DNA of 64,000 nucleotides, taken from the NCBI GenBank assembly GCA_023374025.1, contig SIJG01000090.1:213648-277647 (forward strand), in the 5' to 3' direction. Shown one piece after another: positions 34,337 to 46,264 of this stretch. The notes beneath the pieces are model-generated. The model saw only the letters and a list, made by a program, of their open reading frames with translations. It was not told the origin of the DNA and ran no database searches. A program made the translations under genes and the position numbers. Numbering within the stretch: position 1 is the first letter of the stretch; each line of letters starts with the position of its first letter. Source of the DNA: Heterodera schachtii (lineage: Eukaryota > Nematoda > Chromadorea > Rhabditida > Heteroderidae).

Positions 34337-37300
34337 ATGTTTTGCGAAAATATCTTTGAGAAATTCATTTTTTGTCCATTAAAATTTTAATTGCATTTCA
34401 AAAATTTTACTCTGAAGAGTGTTTTGTTTGTTAATAATATGGAATATTAATTAGTTAATTGAAACGCCGCTTAAATGTTGTTTGTACATGTGATTTTCCA
34501 ATAAAACTGTTCAAATTAGTCCTGGTTCTCTAGAATAATAAGAAACTGCTATTGCGCAATAATCATATAGCCTAATGAGCAGTTTTGATATTTGCTCTAT
34601 GACATTCACCAATGGAATGTTGGAATGTGAAAGGGAATTAAATTGTTAAGTCGCCTGAATACTGTCATATTATATGCGTTTCTTTGGCAGTTCTAGCGAG
34701 ATTCTGAAAATAGTTTTTCAAATTATAGATATTAAGCTACAGTTTCCAAATGAATAATTTTTTTGAAATGGCGATATATGTTTTTCTTAAATCCTTTTTT
34801 ACTGTTTCTTTTTGAAGCGCAAAATTGTAGAAACATTATAAAATGCATTTTCCAACATAAATTATGTAGACCAAAATAAATAAATTACAATTAATAAACA
34901 ATACGCGTGGGAAAATTTATTATTTTGAAACCCATTTCTTGGGAGTTTTAGCGTGGGTTCTAAAAAATAAAGGCTGAATTCCCATACGGGAGGCTAAGAT
35001 TTAGATAGGAATGAATTTTTTATGTTTTGCGAAGATATCTTTGAGAAATTCATTTTTTGTCCATTAAAATTTTAATTGCATTTCAAAAATTTTACTCTGA
35101 AGAGTGTTTTGTTTGTTAATAATATGGAATATTAATTAGTTAATTGAAACGCCTATTAAATGTTGTTTGTACATGTGATTTTCCAATAAAACTGTCAAAT
35201 TAGTCTTGGTTCTCTAGAATACTAAGAAACTGCTATTGCGCAATAATCATATAGCCTAATGAGCAGTTTTGATATTTGCTCTATGACATTCACCAATGGA
35301 ATGTTGGAATGTGAAAGGGAATTAAATTGTTAAGTCGCCTGAATACTGTCATATTATATGCGTTTCTTTGGCAGTTCTAGCGAGATTCTGAAAATAGTTT
35401 TTCAAATTATAGATATTAAGCTACAGTTTCCAAATGAATAATTTTTTTGAAATGGCGATATATGTTTTTCTTAAATCCTTTTTTACTGTTTCTTTTTGAA
35501 GCGCAAAATTTGTAGAAACATTATAAAATGCATTTTCTAACATAAATTATGTAGACTAAAAATAAATAAATTACAATCAATAAATAATACGCGTGGGAAA
35601 ATTTATTATTTTGAAACCCATTTCTTGGGAGTTTTAGCGTGGGTTCTAAAAAATAAAGGTTGAATTCCAATACGGGAGGCTAAGATTTAGATAGGAATGA
35701 ATTTTTTATGTTTTGCGAAGATATCTTTGAGAAATTCATTTTTTGTCCATTAAAATTTTAATTGCATTTCAAAAATTTTACTCTGAAGAGTGTTTTGTTT
35801 GTTAATAATATGGAATATTAATTAGTTAATTGAAACGCCTCTTAAATGTTGTTTGTACATGTGCTTTTCCAATAAAACTGTCAAATTAGTCTTGGTTCTC
35901 TAGAATAATAAGAAACTGCTATTGCGCAATAATCATATAGCCTAATGAGCAGTTTTGATATTTGCTCTATGACATTCACCAATGGAATGTTGGAATGTGA
36001 AAGGGAATTAAATTGTTAAGTCGTCTGAATACTGTCATATTATACGCGTTTCTTTGGCAGTTCTAGCGAGATTCTGAAAATAGTTTTTCAAATTATAGAT
36101 ATTAAGCTACAGTTTCCAAATGAATAATTTTTTTGAAATGGCGATATATGTTTTTCTTAAATCCTTTTTTACTGTTTCTTTTTGAAGCGCAAAATTGTAG
36201 AAACAATATAAAATGCATTTTCCAACATAAATTATGTAGACCAAAAATAAATAAATTACAATTAATAAACAATACGCGTGGGAAAATTTATTATTTTGAA
36301 ACCCATTTCTTGGGAGTTTTAGCGTGGGTTCTAAAAAATAAAGGCTGAATTCCCATACGGGAGGCTAAGATTTAGATAGGAATGAATTTTTTATGTTTTG
36401 CGAAGATATCTTTGAGAAATTCATTTTTTGTCCATTAAAATTTTAATTGCATTTCAAAAATTTTACTATGAAGAGTGTTTTGTTTGTTAATAATATGGAA
36501 TATTAATTAGTTAATTGAAACGCCTCTTAAATGTTGTTTGTACATGTGCTTTTCCAATAAAACTGTTCAAATTAGTCTTGGTTCTCTAGAATACTAAGAA
36601 ACTGCTATTGCGCAATAATCATATAGCCTAATGAGCAGTTTTGATATTTGCTCTATGACATTCACCAATGGAATGTTGGAATGTGAAAGGGAATTAAATT
36701 GTTAAGTCGTCTGAATACTGTCATATTATACGCGTTTCTTTGGCAGTTCTAGCGAGATTCTGAAAATAGTTTTTCAAATTATAGATATTAAGCTACAGTT
36801 TCCAAATGAATAATTTTTTTGAAATGGCGATATATGTTTTTCTTAAATCCTTTTTTACTGTTTCTTTTTGAAGCGCAAAATTGTAGAAACAATATAAAAT
36901 GCATTTTCCAACATAAATTATGTAGACCAAAAATAAATAAATTACAATTAATAAACAATACGCGTGGGAAAATTTATTATTTTGAAACCCATTTCTTGGG
37001 AGTTTTAGCGTGGGTTCTAAAAAATAAAGGCTGAATTCCCATACGGGAGGCTAAGATTTAGATAGGAATGAATTTTTTATGTTTTGCGAAGATATCTTTG
37101 AGAAATTCATTTTTTGTCCATTAAAATTTTAATTGCATTTCAAAAATTTTACTATGAAGAGTGTTTTGTTTGTTAATAATATGGAATATTAATTAGTTAA
37201 TTGAAACGCCTCTTAAATGTTGTTTGTACATGTGATTTTCCAATAAAACTGTCAAATTAGTCTTGGTTCTCTAGAATAATAAGAAACTGCTATTGCGCAA

Positions 37301-37447
37301 TAATCATATAGCCTAATGAGCAGTTTTGATATTTGCTCTATGACATTCACCAATGGAATGTTGGAATGTGAAAGGGAATTAAATTGTTAAGTCGCCTGAA
37401 TACTGTCATATTATATGCGTTTCTTTGGCAGTTCTAGCGAGATTCTT
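34337..37447. repeat. Tandem array of 685/686-bp units, about 4.5 copies
   Basis: A TATGTTTTGCGAA landmark recurs at 34337, 35022, 35708, 36393 and 37079, giving periods of 685, 686, 685 and 686. The last copy is cut off at about 37447. Copies 3 and 4 share a 66-codon ATG frame with a hydrophobic start (FFLNPFLLFLFE) at 36148-36348 and 36834-37034, while copies 1 and 2 have one-base indels in it. Neighbouring copies share private variants (TCGTCTGAATA and TATACGCG in copies 3 and 4), which suggests local amplification. The frame is probably not a real gene. Confidence 0.95.
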
Positions 37448-37692
37448 TCATTATTAGCAAGGCAATTAATTATTTAAAAAAGAACGTGGACACTGTTTTT
37501 CAATATTCTCATAATTAAGACCATACATTAAATAGGGGGGGGGGCGAGTCGGTGCCTAATTTTACGAAGGGGGTTAAGCCATATAAATTCGACGACCTTT
37601 TTTTTTTGCTTTTCAAAAATGTATCCCAACGGGCATACATAACACAAATTCGCTGATCACTGCCAACAAAAGAATAATTTTATAAACGTCAA

Positions 37693-39622
37693 ATGGGCTC
37701 AAATTCATTTTCCAACTCCGCAATTCAAATTGATCGATCATTTCTTAGCAAATCATTCATTCTGTTGCTGATCACTTGGGCCGATCATTGTGTAAAGAAG
37801 CCTAAAGACAGAAAAACAAATACTGTAAATTTGAATAATTTCATACATGAACAAGGGTTACGCCAGGGCTAGGCCCATACGACGGACGATTGGCGCAGGG
37901 GGGGGGGGGGGGTGCGCCAGGTTTTCCCCCTTCGTTACGACCCCTGCCCCTCCTTTACAGCCGCCCCCCTTACGGCCAGGTTTTCCCCCTTCGTTACGAC
38001 CCCTTCCCCTCCTTTACAGCCGCCCCCCTTACGACGAACGAGGGGGGGGGGGGGGGCGCGCCAGGGCTCGGCCTCTGGCGCACCCCTTGTTCATCTATAA
38101 ACAATTTATTCACTAACTCTTTGCCAATGTCATCAGATCAGTATGTATGGAAATTTTATTCCACTGATCATAAATTTTCCAACAAGTCGCTTCCTTTTCC
38201 CATTTTGCCATTTGCTCGCGTCTCGCGCAATTGGACAACGGATCAGCAGAAAACGCTCGTTACCGTCGTCAATTCTTTTCAACACCAATTGTTCCCGAGT
38301 CAATTCGTTGATCAGAACAAATGGCACAACGGAGGCAACAAAAGACAAAGAAAACCAAATGACAGTAATGAAATTGGCGGGGGAAGACGAATTGGTAAGT
38401 GCCTAAAATGGGAAAAAAATTGGTTACCATATTTTCTCTAATTATCCCTCCGGGGGAATTATTTTCAACCACCTCAGAAAGGGGGGGGGATTAATAGAGA
38501 CAGGGATAATTAGAGAATAAGTAATAAATAATGACAACCAAAGATTGCACTTTTACGATTTCGGTGGCCCGATGCGGAACGGGCAAATTCGTCGACATAT
38601 AAAAAATACACATAAAACATACAAAAATTCGGACTTTTTACAGTATTTATGTTGGAACTTTTTTTATAAGCTGTTCAATAGCTTAACAAAAGCTTCTAGT
38701 CATGTAGAGCTTTCGCATGATGCTAAATTTATTAGCCAATTGAGAAAAAAGCTATACCTTTTAAAACTTCTCTGGAACGTAGTTGACCCCTACCGGGCCC
38801 GATGGGACCAATGGAAAATCAAGTGGCGCGCAGACACAATTTTTTGTTCATTGACATAAACCCATTTGAAAAAATCATCTTAGCTCAAACTGTGGCATTT
38901 ATCCACGCCCTTTGTTGATTTTTAAACAATTAAGATTTAAGCTCCAAAACGAAACTGTATGTACAATGCGGACCGGCTCAGTTCGGCCACGGCACGGTTC
39001 GGCCCCAGCGGTTTTTGAGCTATAACTTTTTTCTTTGTCAACCAAATCCATAAATTTTAGTATCATTCGTAAGCCCTGAGTGTCCTCTATTAGCTTGCAA
39101 AATTCTGAAAAATTTCGTTGAGCTTCAAAAAAGTTATGGCCTGAATAATTCAAAAAAACCAAATTTTCCAACTTTTTTGAACATAAATTTGTTCAAAACT
39201 GACGAGTTTTTTTGAAATTTTGCAGGCTAATAGAGCATGTTAAGAGCTTTCGAATGATACCAAGAATGTTGAATTTGGTTGTCAAAGAAAAAAGTTATAG
39301 TGCAAAAACATGCTGAAGCCGAACCGTGCCGGGGCCGAACTGAGGTAGACCGGTACAATGATTTCAGAGAGGAATTGACAACAATTTGCATTTTCTTCGT
39401 GAAACTTTTCCCATTTTTCCACCGAATTCCAATCAATTTCAATGTCCATTTGCGCGTTTTGAAGTGTTCATCGACGTAAAAGTCAAAACGGTGGCTGATC
39501 AGCGCAATTCCGAGACCAAATTGCAAAGGCTCAAGCAAATCGAACACCGAAAGCCAACAATCGGCAGAGATGAAGCTGAAAACGGAAAAGCAAAATGTTT
39601 ACCACAGGAATTCCAAATTTAG
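37693..39622 (+). CDS. Predicted three-exon gene, about 214 aa, unknown function
   Basis: Exons 37693-37824, 38137-38394 and 39368-39622 are each a whole number of codons and join in phase 0 through GT-AG introns (donors GTAAAT and GTAAGT, acceptors ATCAG and TTTCAG). The model starts at ATG 37693 and ends at TAG 39620-39622. Exon 1 has a hydrophobic stretch at residues 20-29 (KSFILLLITWAD) preceded by a polar N-terminus, perhaps a signal anchor. Exon 2 is basic, then ends TEATKDKENQMTVMKLAGED. Exon 3 is highly charged (VADQRNSETKLQRLKQIEHR). No family is recognised. Both introns are occupied by foldback/MITE elements. The reverse strand of exon 2 is also open (38133-38348), so the model needs transcript support. 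Confidence 0.5.
37847..38094. mobile_element. GC-rich foldback element in intron 1
   Basis: The ends ATGAACAAGGGTTACGCCAG and, mirrored, ATGAACAAGGGGTGCGCCAG form imperfect inverted repeats. Inside are two G15 runs (37898-37912 and 38042-38056) and a 59-bp direct duplication (unit containing TTCGTTACGACCCC and CTCCTTTACAGCCGCC, starting near 37917 and 37976). Frames reading through it are GC artefacts. It lies wholly within the predicted first intron of the gene at 37693. Confidence 0.6.
38434..38517. mobile_element. 84-bp inverted-repeat element in intron 2
   Basis: TTCTCTAATTATCCCT at 38434-38449 is mirrored exactly at 38502-38517, with a short GC-rich loop holding nine G. It is too small to encode anything and is probably a deletion derivative of a MITE. 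Confidence 0.6.
38969..39352. mobile_element. 384-bp MITE with 8-bp target duplication GTACAATG, next to a splice acceptor
   Basis: Identical GTACAATG flanks (38961-38968 and 39353-39360) bracket imperfect terminal inverted repeats (CGGACCGGCTCAGTTCGGCC against CGGTCTACCTCAGTTCGGCC when mirrored). The similarity between arms continues for about 90 bp through a GAGCTATAACTTTTTTCTTT-like zone. The 8-bp duplication suggests hAT. The right end lies 15 nt upstream of the predicted exon 3 start at 39368, so the duplicated target plus TTTCAG now make the acceptor region. Confidence 0.88.
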
Positions 39623-39940
39623 AATATTACATCGCTTTTTCCATTTGTTTCTCCTCTTCTTTCGGATTGTCAGACATTTTTTTCAAATTGTAATCAAACA
39701 AAATTATATAGAAAAGATTTGAACTGAAAAATCCAAATTATGAAAATTAATGAACGAATTAGATTTAATTTTTGCCCTTAAAGAATAAATTGTATTGAAA
39801 TAAAATTTTGCATTCGAATGATAATTAGGCAGGGAAAGGATTTATATGTTTTTACCAATTCAAGTTGTTCAATTTGGGAAACAGGGGGGGGGGGGGGGGT
39901 CCGGTGATGCCGCCGAGAAATATTTTGAAAGTTTTATTTA

Positions 39941-40600
39941 CAGGGTGACAAATAAGTAATGTCCCACTTATTTATTTGAATAACTTTTTTCAAATGAAGC
40001 CAAAAATGATAAAAATATATTCAAAATGTTCACAACAGATTATGGAATATTGCTACATATTAGTTTTATCCTATATTTAGGGAGTCTCGAGATAGAGTCA
40101 AAAATGTGCCAAAATTTTTTTGCAGATGGCACGCAACTCCCGGGTCAATGTTTTGTTTATTTTCCGAAGAAAGGTTGAACGAAAAGAAACCATTTTTGCA
40201 TGAGAATTAACGAAGACCCTAGTCACTTAAATGGACTACACAAGATAATTCTTGGGCTCTCATTAGGGGAATAAAAGGCATACATTTTATCATGGATAAA
40301 ACCCAAAAAATTGCACCTGAACCAGTCATAAAGTTCCAATCATCCAAAATACTGTTCCTGATTTCTTTAGAAAGCCCATTCTCTAGAATAAACTACCTCT
40401 TGGACCGAGTTTTTATGCCACGACAAAAGAATTTCATCCAAATACATATTTTTTGGTTTTGACACCTTCAGGCTCCAAAATCTATGAAATTTGACCAATT
40501 TCGGAAAACGGCCCGAAATCTTTTGAAATAAAAATATTTTTTAATAGCAGTCAATCACATCTGAAAGAGCAGATTCTGTTGCCTATGTTAGAACGACCAT
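39941..40600 (-). mobile_element. mariner-like remnant, opposite orientation
   Basis: A CAGGGTGACAAATAAGTAAT terminus after TA at 39941 matches that at 32844. Its internal part 40382-40589 is the reverse complement of 33888-34098, so relative to the first remnant it is inverted and 39941 should be its 3' end. Scattered stop codons show that any transposase is dead. The far end near 40600 was not delimited. Confidence 0.5.
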
Positions 40601-41561
40601 ACAAAGAGTCATTTATTAATTAATTATTTTATATCATATCATTTACTTTGTTTTGTAATTATTTTTTATTTTAAAGAATATAAATGAAATAAGCTAATTA
40701 GCTATTTGATTTAAAACATTGAAAAGTAGACAAAAATAATTTATTCAGATATAATATTATGTTTTTGACTTTTTTACAACTATATAATTTATTATTTTAT
40801 TTGCTTAAATTTTATTGTACAACTAATATAAAAATTTGTAAATTAAAGTGAGATCCTTCAAAAAGCTTTTTATTAAAAAACAGAAATTTGAGATATAATT
40901 TAAAATGTTGTGCAAGTACCTTATACATTAATTATTTTATTTTAATAAAAAGCCTAATGATTTGAAAACCAAAATTATATGGATTGTAAAGTTAATTGGA
41001 GTAATTACTCTCATTAAACAATTGGCCGGGATATGATTAGAAAAATTAAAAATATAAACTAATGCTAAAGGAGTCATTTTATGGAGAAATAAATGCAAAA
41101 TGACTGACTATTTGGAGGTGCTTCCTTCGCTCTCACTTTACCTAACACCCAACAAAATCGATTCTCATTAAAACGGTGTCACTTTACTTTTGCATTAAAA
41201 AGAGAACACGGAAAGAGGAGAGCAGAGTCAGTGAAAGAAAAATAAAGAAAAGAGTGTACGAAAAGAAAGAAAGGAATCGATAATTGTTTTGGGTGGGTAG
41301 CCCAACCAATTTTACTCACATTTACCTAACTCATTAATTGTTTTTCATAGCCCAATTAAGTTACATTTAGCCTCTCATAAATTATGAGATAAAATAGAGT
41401 AATAAATTGTGAATTGCTTAAAATCTACTAAAATTAATATAGTTTTTATCATTCGATTGTCTCAAAAATTTTTACAAAAACTAGGTAAATTAAAAATGTG
41501 AAAAAAAGAGAATTTAGGAATATTTTACCTTAACATTTTGAAATTAACGAAAGAAATAGAG
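40601..41561. other. AT-rich spacer with a purine-rich patch
   Basis: No gene seen. 41200-41275 is rich in A and G (AAAGAGGAGAGCAGAGTCAG and similar) and may be low-complexity or regulatory; nothing more can be said. Confidence 0.45.
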
Positions 41562-41691
41562 TTTTCAATATTGAATTTATGCGATTATTAAATTAATGGT
41601 AAATTATTTCTAATAGAAATTTTTTATTTTCAATATTGAATTTATGCGATTATTAAATTAATGGTAAATTATTTCTAATAGAAATTTTTTA
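41562..41691. repeat. 65-bp direct tandem duplication
   Basis: TTTTCAATATTGAATTTATG begins two identical adjacent 65-bp units at 41562 and 41627. The exact match indicates a very recent duplication. Confidence 0.95.
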
Positions 41692-41762
41692 ATTAGCAAT
41701 TATAATTATTGATTAAGCAGAATTATTATAAAGATCGCTATTATTTTTTATACTTTTTATTT

Positions 41763-41930
41763 AAGATAGGGATGATAATAATAAAATGGAGAAATGAAAT
41801 GTAATTTAAATTAATAAATAATTAAATGCAAATTGTTCCAAAATTATTTTCTCCATCTCTTCCGTTTTTGGCATTTAATTCTTTCGGCATTCTCTGGCAT
41901 CTCGGCTTCGTCGGTCGTGGGCGCCGACAC
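41763..41930 (-). repeat. Partial BEL/Pao LTR (168 bp)
   Basis: Matches the last 168 bp (plus-strand right end) of the LTRs at 47482-48084 and 58030-58632, ending at the same GGGCGCCGACAC followed by the same flank as the right LTR. It belongs to segmental copy A. Confidence 0.9.
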
Positions 41931-42493
41931 ATTTTTCAATAAATTAATGACTTGCCAAAATTCATTATTTGAAAATTAAATAATTTTATTACTTGACAAA
42001 TGCTAACTAGCAGAATTACTTTTTTTAGCTTTCCTCTCTCGCGCATCGTTCTCCCCTAAATTTTTAGTCCCCCCCCCCCCCCCTCTACTCATATCCTCAT
42101 ATCCGATTAAAATTATTTGAATAATTTTTTTTTGCTAATCTCTTTTAAACCCCACAAAAACAGTGATACCATCGAAAAATTTTCAAATAAGAATATACAA
42201 AGCAAAAATAAAAAGTTTAAAATGCAAATAACAGATCGCATCACTGCATAAAAATTTAATCATTTTCTTAGGTAAAATTTAAAAAACCTTTTTAAATGTT
42301 TATTATTATTATTCATTTGATTTTTCTTTCTCCTATTTTTTAACCTCCTTAAACAAAATATAACCAAGAAAATAATTGCTTAAATAAGAACTTATTGAAA
42401 TTCTTTCGCATTAAATATTATTCACGAATTTTAATTATATTGGCATTTAGAAAGTTAACGAAAAATTTTATTTCAGCTAAAATTATTGTTTCA

Positions 42494-42836
42494 ATGAATT
42501 TTTTTTCAATTCTTTTTCCTCTGATTATTATTATTTTTATTTCAATTATTTTGAAAAGTCCATTTCCGTGTCGTCCTATGAATGGAATGTGACAATTTCT
42601 GAAGAAAATGCAAAAAATTTGCAGAATTTATTAAAGAAACTTACCAAAATGCTTTCCACAAACAATTCGTGAAGGGGAAAAAATGTTTTTCCCAGCAAAA
42701 GTTTGGTGTGGTATTTGTCAAATACGTGGCAGAATTTGCGTATTATTATCACTTGGAAAATGACATGGAAAATTTTTGTAAAATAATGACTCAATTGAGA
42801 ATACTGTAACCAAGGACTTTGTCTAAAGTAGCTATC
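42494..42836 (+). pseudogene. Frameshifted copy of the secreted-protein ORF
   Basis: Same gene as 59202-59537, with ATG at 42494 but single-base deletions (for example in the run of A after GAAAATGC and in ACCAAAATGC) that break the frame. The TAA at 42834-42836 corresponds to the stop of the intact copy. Confidence 0.75.
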
Positions 42837-45402
42837 AGTATGTAATTAAGCAAAGCGAAAAAAAATTGGCCACAAAATTTTACAAAGAAATTTTTTGTCC
42901 GAAAAAATCTCTGCCCAAACATGGTTGGCCAATTGTTGTTGCTGACATTTTCATTGGCTGTTCGGATTCTTTTGTTTGAAAAGTAAAAAATTGTATTTAA
43001 AAATTGGGTTTGTTCACATAACCCTCCGAGTAGGGGAAAAAGAATGTTTTGGCATTTCATTCATTCTCGGCAAGCGTATTCCTCAAGAACATGTTGCAAA
43101 TCTCCAGCAATCTCCGAAAATTTGAACTGCGATTTTGTGCCTGATCCCCATACATTTTTGCCTGCGACATTCAGTTATTATCCCTATTAGAAATTAGAAT
43201 TGGTACGACATTTTGGGCATTTTTAAGCCCAGGTCGGTCTAGTGCCTATTGAATAAAAATCAACCCGACCCAGGTAGGGAAGGCAACTGATGAGAACGGG
43301 GATTCTTCAATTTGTTCTTGGAAAGGTCAAACCTTGAAAAATTGACCGTCTTTTAATTTTTGCCCTAGTAGTTAATGATCTTTAGTTTTTTAAGTTTCCT
43401 GTGGTTCAACCCTCACATGATGCATTAGATACTTTTAATTTATTTATTTTACTTTATAACATTTAACCTGAACAAATAAATAAAAATTTAGAAACGAATC
43501 CCGGCTTTCTCGCTCCCTCTTTTTTCCACAAAAACAATAATTAAAGTTTTTTATAAAAAACAATTCCATTCTTCCGAAAGAGTTTGTTTTTATTAATGAG
43601 ATTTCATGAGAACATATGGAATAATATTTTAACTAGCAAAAATTCAATTTTAATCGCGCATGTGTTTATTGTCAAATAAATAACGAAACGAATTGATCAT
43701 TGCGGCCACCAACGCTAATGCAGAAATTATTTCTTGGCTAACTGAACGCCCCAATTCAATGAGTTCGTGCGGGTCAATTCCAGAAGTCGGTTTCTTAGTT
43801 GCGCTTCGCTCAAAATACTGTCATTATGAAAGTTGATATAGGGGGTTAATGATAATTAAAACTCAAATTCTTTTCAATTTAATTAACTAATTGGATTTTT
43901 TGACGTGAAATATTTTGTAAAGGTTGCTTTTTTATACTCGATTGAAATATTATAATTAATTTGTAAAATATTTTGTTAATTTTCTTTCCGATGATGAGAC
44001 TTATTTATTGTTTTGTTCTTTTTATCTTGTTAAGCGTATCTGTTGTCGTTTGATTATTTCTGTACTTATATAGAGGGAAAAATTTGTTAAATTTTGATTT
44101 TGAAAACTTTATTTGAATATTTTTAATGAAGTTTTATATGGGTTTAAATTCTTTTAAAAATTCAAAATTCGTTTTGTTTCAAATTTTGAGTTTTTTGGTG
44201 TCGCATTTTATTATAATATAAAATTATTGAATTCACTTAATTAACTGTCTTGTAACTTTCAAATCGCAGCCATTGTTTCTTATTAATCATTGTTGTCTAA
44301 ATTTAAATTTTTAAATTTTTTTTATACATTCTTTAATAAATTATGTATTCCTCTTGTGAAATTATAAATAATTTAGCAAAATTGATAATATCAAGTGTGA
44401 CGTTCTCGACTCTTTGGCCCGATCATAACGTGGACATTTAATTCAAACTGAAAGCCGCTTACAAGATACAAAATTATTAAAATTCAGATAATTTTTAGAT
44501 CAAAATAAAATTAAATTTATCATAAATTGAACAAAATATTTAAATTATTTAAAAAAACATTTTTATAATACCAATAAATTACTACACTTTAGAAATTATA
44601 ATTCGTTAAAAGAAACTTTTAATTAACAAAAAAAAAATCAATATTAAATCGTAAACTGTAGTGAATTCAACATTTTAATTTTTTAATATTTGATGAAAAA
44701 TAAAAAACAGTATAAAATAAATTTTCCATAAAAGGATAGAAACATAAAGACATAAATACCTTCTAAATAAATACAAAAAATTGAAAATTTACAAAAGAAA
44801 GAAAACCTTAAATAGTTGTCAATAGATTCCTTAAGATCGGCTTTAGAATTAAGGACTATGTGGAGCAAGGTGACAAAAAATTACACGAACTAATAGTTAT
44901 TAAACTGCACATTTTCCATAATTCGAAGCGTCCAATGAATAAAAAAATTTGGCAATATAATAAAAACATTAATTACATTTAAAACTCAAAAAAAAAATTT
45001 TTTCTTTTCAAAAACATAGATATTCTTTTAAATAAAAATTTAAAATTGTATTTATGCTATTGTAGAGTCCAATCTCTACAAGAAATCTTTAAAAAAAAAC
45101 CAATAAAATCAGCTGCAATCATGTAATTTTTAAAGTTATTTGATCGAAATGTTAAAATTTTTAAATCGTATTAAAAGAATATGAAGTAGGAAATTAAATT
45201 AATTCATGGACATATTAAATGCGAGAACTAATTGAAAAATTAAAAAAACTAAAAGTACTTCAATTTGAATAAAAACATAATAAAATAAAACAATTTTTAA
45301 GATATTTAAATTTAAATAAATTAGTATACAATACACAAAATGATTTATAATTATTCAGAATGATTTTATTTAATTTATTGATAAAGAAAATAGATAATTT
45401 GT

Positions 45403-46264
45403 TTAAATATTTATAACATTTGGTCTAAGAGAAAATTCGCTCAAAAGTTTGAAAAAAACGAGAAGTTCCGATTTTGATTGGCTTTCCCCTTCTGAAATTT
45501 CCATGGGTTGGAGCGATTTAACATTCTGTTGGTCTGCCGAAGCAAAATTTCTATTCATTTTCATCTCATGAATCTGTACAGCTAAGTCTTCAATCATCCC
45601 TTCTAATCTCTCAGTTTTATGTTCCAACTGGTTTGGGTCCCGATTTCTATTTTGTTGGTTCCACCGGGAATTGTTTGAATTTTGATTCCCATTAAAATTC
45701 ATTCGTCGCTCCCTACAATGTACTGTTCATGACCGGTACGCCCGACAAAAGTAACAGTATGGTCGACTATTCCATCTTCTATCATTTTGTGGTGCCCAAT
45801 TTCTTCTATCTCGGTTAAAATGTCCACCTCGCCCTGATCTGTCATTATAAAATCGATTTGGAGGACCCCTATTATCATTTATGTCGACCGAGGTCCAAGC
45901 GGAGTGCTATTGGAGTTGGACGGACTCCATGATGCAAATTTCCTTGCGGCAGTTGCCCAGTGTTCCCACTATGGCATGAATGCCGAAGCTGTCCCTTGTG
46001 TCTTTCTCAATAGACACTTCTGGTTCTTGAATGTATGCTGTGAGTTTGTCAAAACTCTTTCTGCCAATGAGTTGCCCAACTAATTGCAGAGATCGCTGAA
46101 ATTCAGGTCTCACTTTCTCCATGAGACACCGACAGAGAACTTCTCCTCGCGCATTAGACGGAATATGGACCGAAGTCGTGTGCACTAAAGGAACCAAGCG
46201 CTTCACAAACTCACTAACTGATTCTCCCTCCCTTTGATAACAAGCAGCTAATTTCCTATAAGCC
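45403..46264 (-). pseudogene. Truncated, frameshifted Ty3/gypsy-type gag (copy A)
   Basis: Corresponds to the 3' two thirds of the gag at 62113-63337. Several one-base changes split it into two frames (45907-46206 and 45403-45702), and the N-terminal capsid part is missing because the duplication ends at 46264. The zinc-knuckle region (about 45715-45770) is disrupted by indels. Confidence 0.75.

Larger units (their letters stand above)
41763..46264. repeat. Segmental duplication, copy A (deletion-rich)
   Basis: This matches 58465-63007 along its whole length but is about 41 bp shorter. The differences I could check are almost all single-base deletions, many in homopolymers. It begins with 168 bp of LTR and ends abruptly inside a gag gene at 46264. 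Reading frames intact in copy B (secreted protein, gag, the frame at 60368) are broken here. That is the pattern of uncorrected long-read sequence or an unpolished alternative haplotype, although real decay is possible. Confidence 0.9.

Noticed and set aside
36148..37034. Identical 66-codon frames in two tandem-array units, hydrophobic start resembling a signal peptide
   Set aside because: Two of four units break the frame by single-base indels, and identity just reflects the tandem copies.
37847..38116. Gly/Pro/Arg-rich frames over the poly-G region
   Set aside because: They are readings of G15 tracts and a 59-bp GC-rich duplication in a foldback element.
38899..39547. Two minus-strand frames of 90 and 106 codons
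   Set aside because: They run along the inverted-repeat arms of the MITE at 38969-39352 and are related to each other only through those arms.
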